From Paludibacteraceae bacterium (GTDB taxonomy: Bacteria; Bacteroidota; Bacteroidia; Bacteroidales; Paludibacteraceae), in contig CANFFA010000099.1 of assembly GCA_947445425.1 (NCBI GenBank), positions 1 to 7,602 of the forward strand: DNA of 7,602 nt, read 5' to 3'. The notes beneath the pieces are model-generated. The model was not told the DNA's origin and made no database searches. It worked only from the letters and a program-made list of their open reading frames with translations. Of the stretch, positions 7,101-7,602 are shown piece after piece. The position numbers and the translations under genes were made by a program. The stretch's first letter is position 1; each line of letters begins with the position of its first letter.

Positions 7101-7435
7101 TTCGCAGTGGAAGAATCAACGAAGTAGAAAGTAAGAAAGTGGAAGCTGATTTAGAAGCATTTTGGCAACTACCAGAAGTCGAAAGTTGGTTTGCCAGCGA
7201 CAAGCGCGTACTCAATGAAACTGCTATTCTTTTACCAACTGGTGCTCAATACCGACCAGACCGAGTGGTATTTAAAGATAATTTGGCTACCGTTATTGAT
7301 TATAAATTTGGTGACAAAGAAAGCGTTCATTACAATAGGCAAGTCCAAAGCTATATGGATTTAATTTCCCAAATGGGCTATCAAACCAATGGTTATGTTT
7401 GCTATGTGAAATTAGGTAAGGTAGAAAAGGTATAA
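4169..7435 (+). CDS. UvrD/RecB-type helicase with C-terminal PD-(D/E)XK nuclease (AddA-like)
   Basis: This 1088-residue protein is a superfamily 1A helicase fused to a RecB-type nuclease, the architecture of AddA and RecB, which process DNA double-strand breaks for recombination. Helicase motifs in order are Walker A ASAGSGKT (7-14), AVTFTNKATDEM (38-49), STIDKFF (104-110), Walker B IDEFQDT (389-395), VVGDVKQSIYRWR (419-431), ETNWRS (457-462), VHKSKGLDF (757-765) and AYVAFTRAKNEL (832-843). Residues about 130-380 form the insertion (1B-like) region. Nuclease residues are His958, Glu1017, Asp1031 (RPDRVV), Asp1044 and Lys1046 (IDYK), and Gln1058/Tyr1062 (QxxxY), so the nuclease looks complete. 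The start is fixed because an earlier in-frame ATG is blocked by stops and Walker A follows at residue 7. Length is typical of Bacteroidota AddA-like proteins. The expected AddB-like partner is not next to it inside the window. A strong terminator follows directly. Confidence 0.95.
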   Translation: MLNIYRASAGSGKTYRLTQDYIHLLFQPKERAHRHILAVTFTNKATDEMKTRILKELHALALGEKSDYRQGLVEKFRLDESAVNARAKHILTTILHDYSSFSISTIDKFFQQVIRSFARDIGVHGGYNLELDSSSTLEQSVDNLFMDLSKPENKQLLQWLTQFAEERIEQSENWNMRGSIIGLGKEVFKESYQHKAEDTNKKLHEREFLSNYRKNLRGIKTEFEAKLKKTATEALRIIVLNGLELDQFKGGSRSAMKTLEKLQSGAVEASATFLALANGVENCYTKTTPKEIISVIERAYGDGLQTALAAITEMLKVDIITYNSAILVLKHINTLGILSDLAVQIKKLTDEQNTMLISDTNLMLNKIIDNSDAPFVYEKTGIHIENFMIDEFQDTSTLQWKNFHPLLANSLAAGRFNLVVGDVKQSIYRWRNSDWKLLDEQILTDFRPEQMNEENLETNWRSDRNIVDFNNSFFYRAAHLLQAKLNDNLKEVLPIYPNLEATTHKIEHAYANIHQKTSPKAGIGRVKVSFIERDENEEGWKSESLDRLPAILENLQDQGYRAGDIAVLVRKNEEEQQVIHKLLNYKTTVQAQSKYCYDIMGNDGLLIGAAASIRFVLGILQLFVNPSDSIQQTIVNYEYARGKQKRTENEALNACFTNAETQFEGVSALFTDLENERLLELKHSSLFGMVEQIIALFDIGSWHNEAVYVQAFQDVVFRFSNNKTADLNSFLNWWKKNGVKQCISTPDHQNAMRIMTVHKSKGLDFKVVIVPFCDWDVDSKMRNILWCEPTIAPFNELPLLPIEYGAKLGNSIFAESYFDEQMHQYIDSLNVAYVAFTRAKNELICLAPAPKKEVEGLDKINSLSALLMSCFQVATPGLDETIIPLTASYLTDEKIFELGEPTLPIYKEKPNSDINQKVNAYPSVSYTNRLRIRHQSADYWLQSQEISESKLNYGIIMHDILKLIVRKSDQSKAILDMVRSGRINEVESKKVEADLEAFWQLPEVESWFASDKRVLNETAILLPTGAQYRPDRVVFKDNLATVIDYKFGDKESVHYNRQVQSYMDLISQMGYQTNGYVCYVKLGKVEKV

Positions 7436-7437
7436 AG

Positions 7438-7473
7438 CAGAAAGGTCGGCCTTAATTTGGGCCGACCTTTCTG
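7438..7473 (+). terminator. Strong hairpin terminator after the helicase-nuclease gene
   Basis: Positions 7438-7451 and 7460-7473 form a perfect 14-bp stem around an 8-base loop (7452-7459), with a GC-rich core GGTCGGCC/GGCCGACC. It begins 2 bases after the stop codon. No long T-tract follows, but the descending arm contains TTTCT and the ascending arm AGAAA. The near-symmetry could let it stop transcription from either side. Confidence 0.85.
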
Positions 7474-7519
7474 ATAAGTGATGGAACAGATATAATGTCG
7501 TATTTTAAAAGGAAATGGA

Positions 7520-7558
7520 CCGCGGATTTACACAGTCTAGACGGATTGAAAACGGATT
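7520..7558 (+). repeat. CGGATT-motif intergenic repeat cluster
   Basis: CGGATT occurs three times in 36 bases (7523-7528, 7542-7547, 7553-7558), introduced by CCGCGGATTTACACAG (7520-7535). Similar CCGCGGATTTACAC and ACGGATTA strings are, from recollection, dispersed intergenic repeats in Bacteroidota and some other phyla. No coding potential is seen here. Confidence 0.45.
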
Positions 7559-7561
7559 AAA

Positions 7562-7598
7562 AAAAATGCAAGCATTTTTGATTAGAGTGCATAATCAA
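7562..7598. other. Two adjacent small palindromes at the window end
   Basis: AAAAATGC (7562-7569) and GCATTTTT (7572-7579) are exact inverted repeats around AA. TTGATTA (7578-7584) and TAATCAA (7592-7598) form a second 7-bp inverted repeat around a 7-base spacer. They may be terminators for a convergent gene beyond the window or a regulator site for a downstream gene. Nothing else is recognisable in 7559-7602. Confidence 0.35.
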
Positions 7599-7602
7599 TT
7601 GA

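Overview
The window looks like chromosomal DNA from a member of the Bacteroidota. The evidence is a moderate AT bias, Bacteroidota-type promoter elements (TAnnTTTG) in the divergent intergenic region, start codons with no conventional Shine-Dalgarno site, a lipoprotein with acidic residues just after its lipidated cysteine, intergenic repeats of the CCCCTAAAGGGG and TTATGAATT kind, and protein families (a DUF3316-like protein, PDZ-less S41 lipoproteins, SUI1/YciH, an AddA-like helicase-nuclease) in the form this phylum usually carries. Genus cannot be told from the sequence.

Layout: (1) 1-428, minus strand: the N-terminal three quarters of rdgB, the house-cleaning XTP/dITP pyrophosphatase, cut by the window edge. 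(2) 429-619: a divergent intergenic region with one TAnnTTTG element facing each way. (3) 620-3021, plus strand: a tight three-gene cluster of a secreted DUF3316-like putative beta-barrel protein, a lipoprotein S41 peptidase overlapping it by ATGA, and a SpoU/TrmH-type RNA methyltransferase starting 3 bases later. A CCCCTAAA repeat element overlaps the end of the methyltransferase and supplies its stop codon. (4) 3128-3466: yciH, an SUI1/eIF1-type translation factor. (5) 3549-4078: a type II toxin-antitoxin pair (RelB/ParD-like antitoxin, ParE-type toxin) overlapping by 19 bases. (6) 4169-7435: a 1088-residue UvrD/RecB-type helicase with a complete C-terminal PD-(D/E)XK nuclease, most like AddA, followed by a strong 14-bp hairpin terminator. 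(7) 7474-7602: no gene, but a CGGATT-motif repeat cluster and two small palindromes.

The genes fall into informational housekeeping (nucleotide-pool sanitation, RNA methylation, translation initiation, double-strand-break repair), one probable cell-envelope pair (DUF3316-like plus S41 lipoprotein), and one mobile-type toxin-antitoxin module. No CRISPR array, transposase, phage gene, rRNA or tRNA was seen. The least understood item is the coupled DUF3316-like/S41 pair: the peptidase lacks the Ser-Lys dyad lysine and a PDZ-sized insert, but keeps a tricorn-like Ser/His/Glu arrangement. I do not see convincing evidence of a wholly new system; the findings are modest and graded accordingly.
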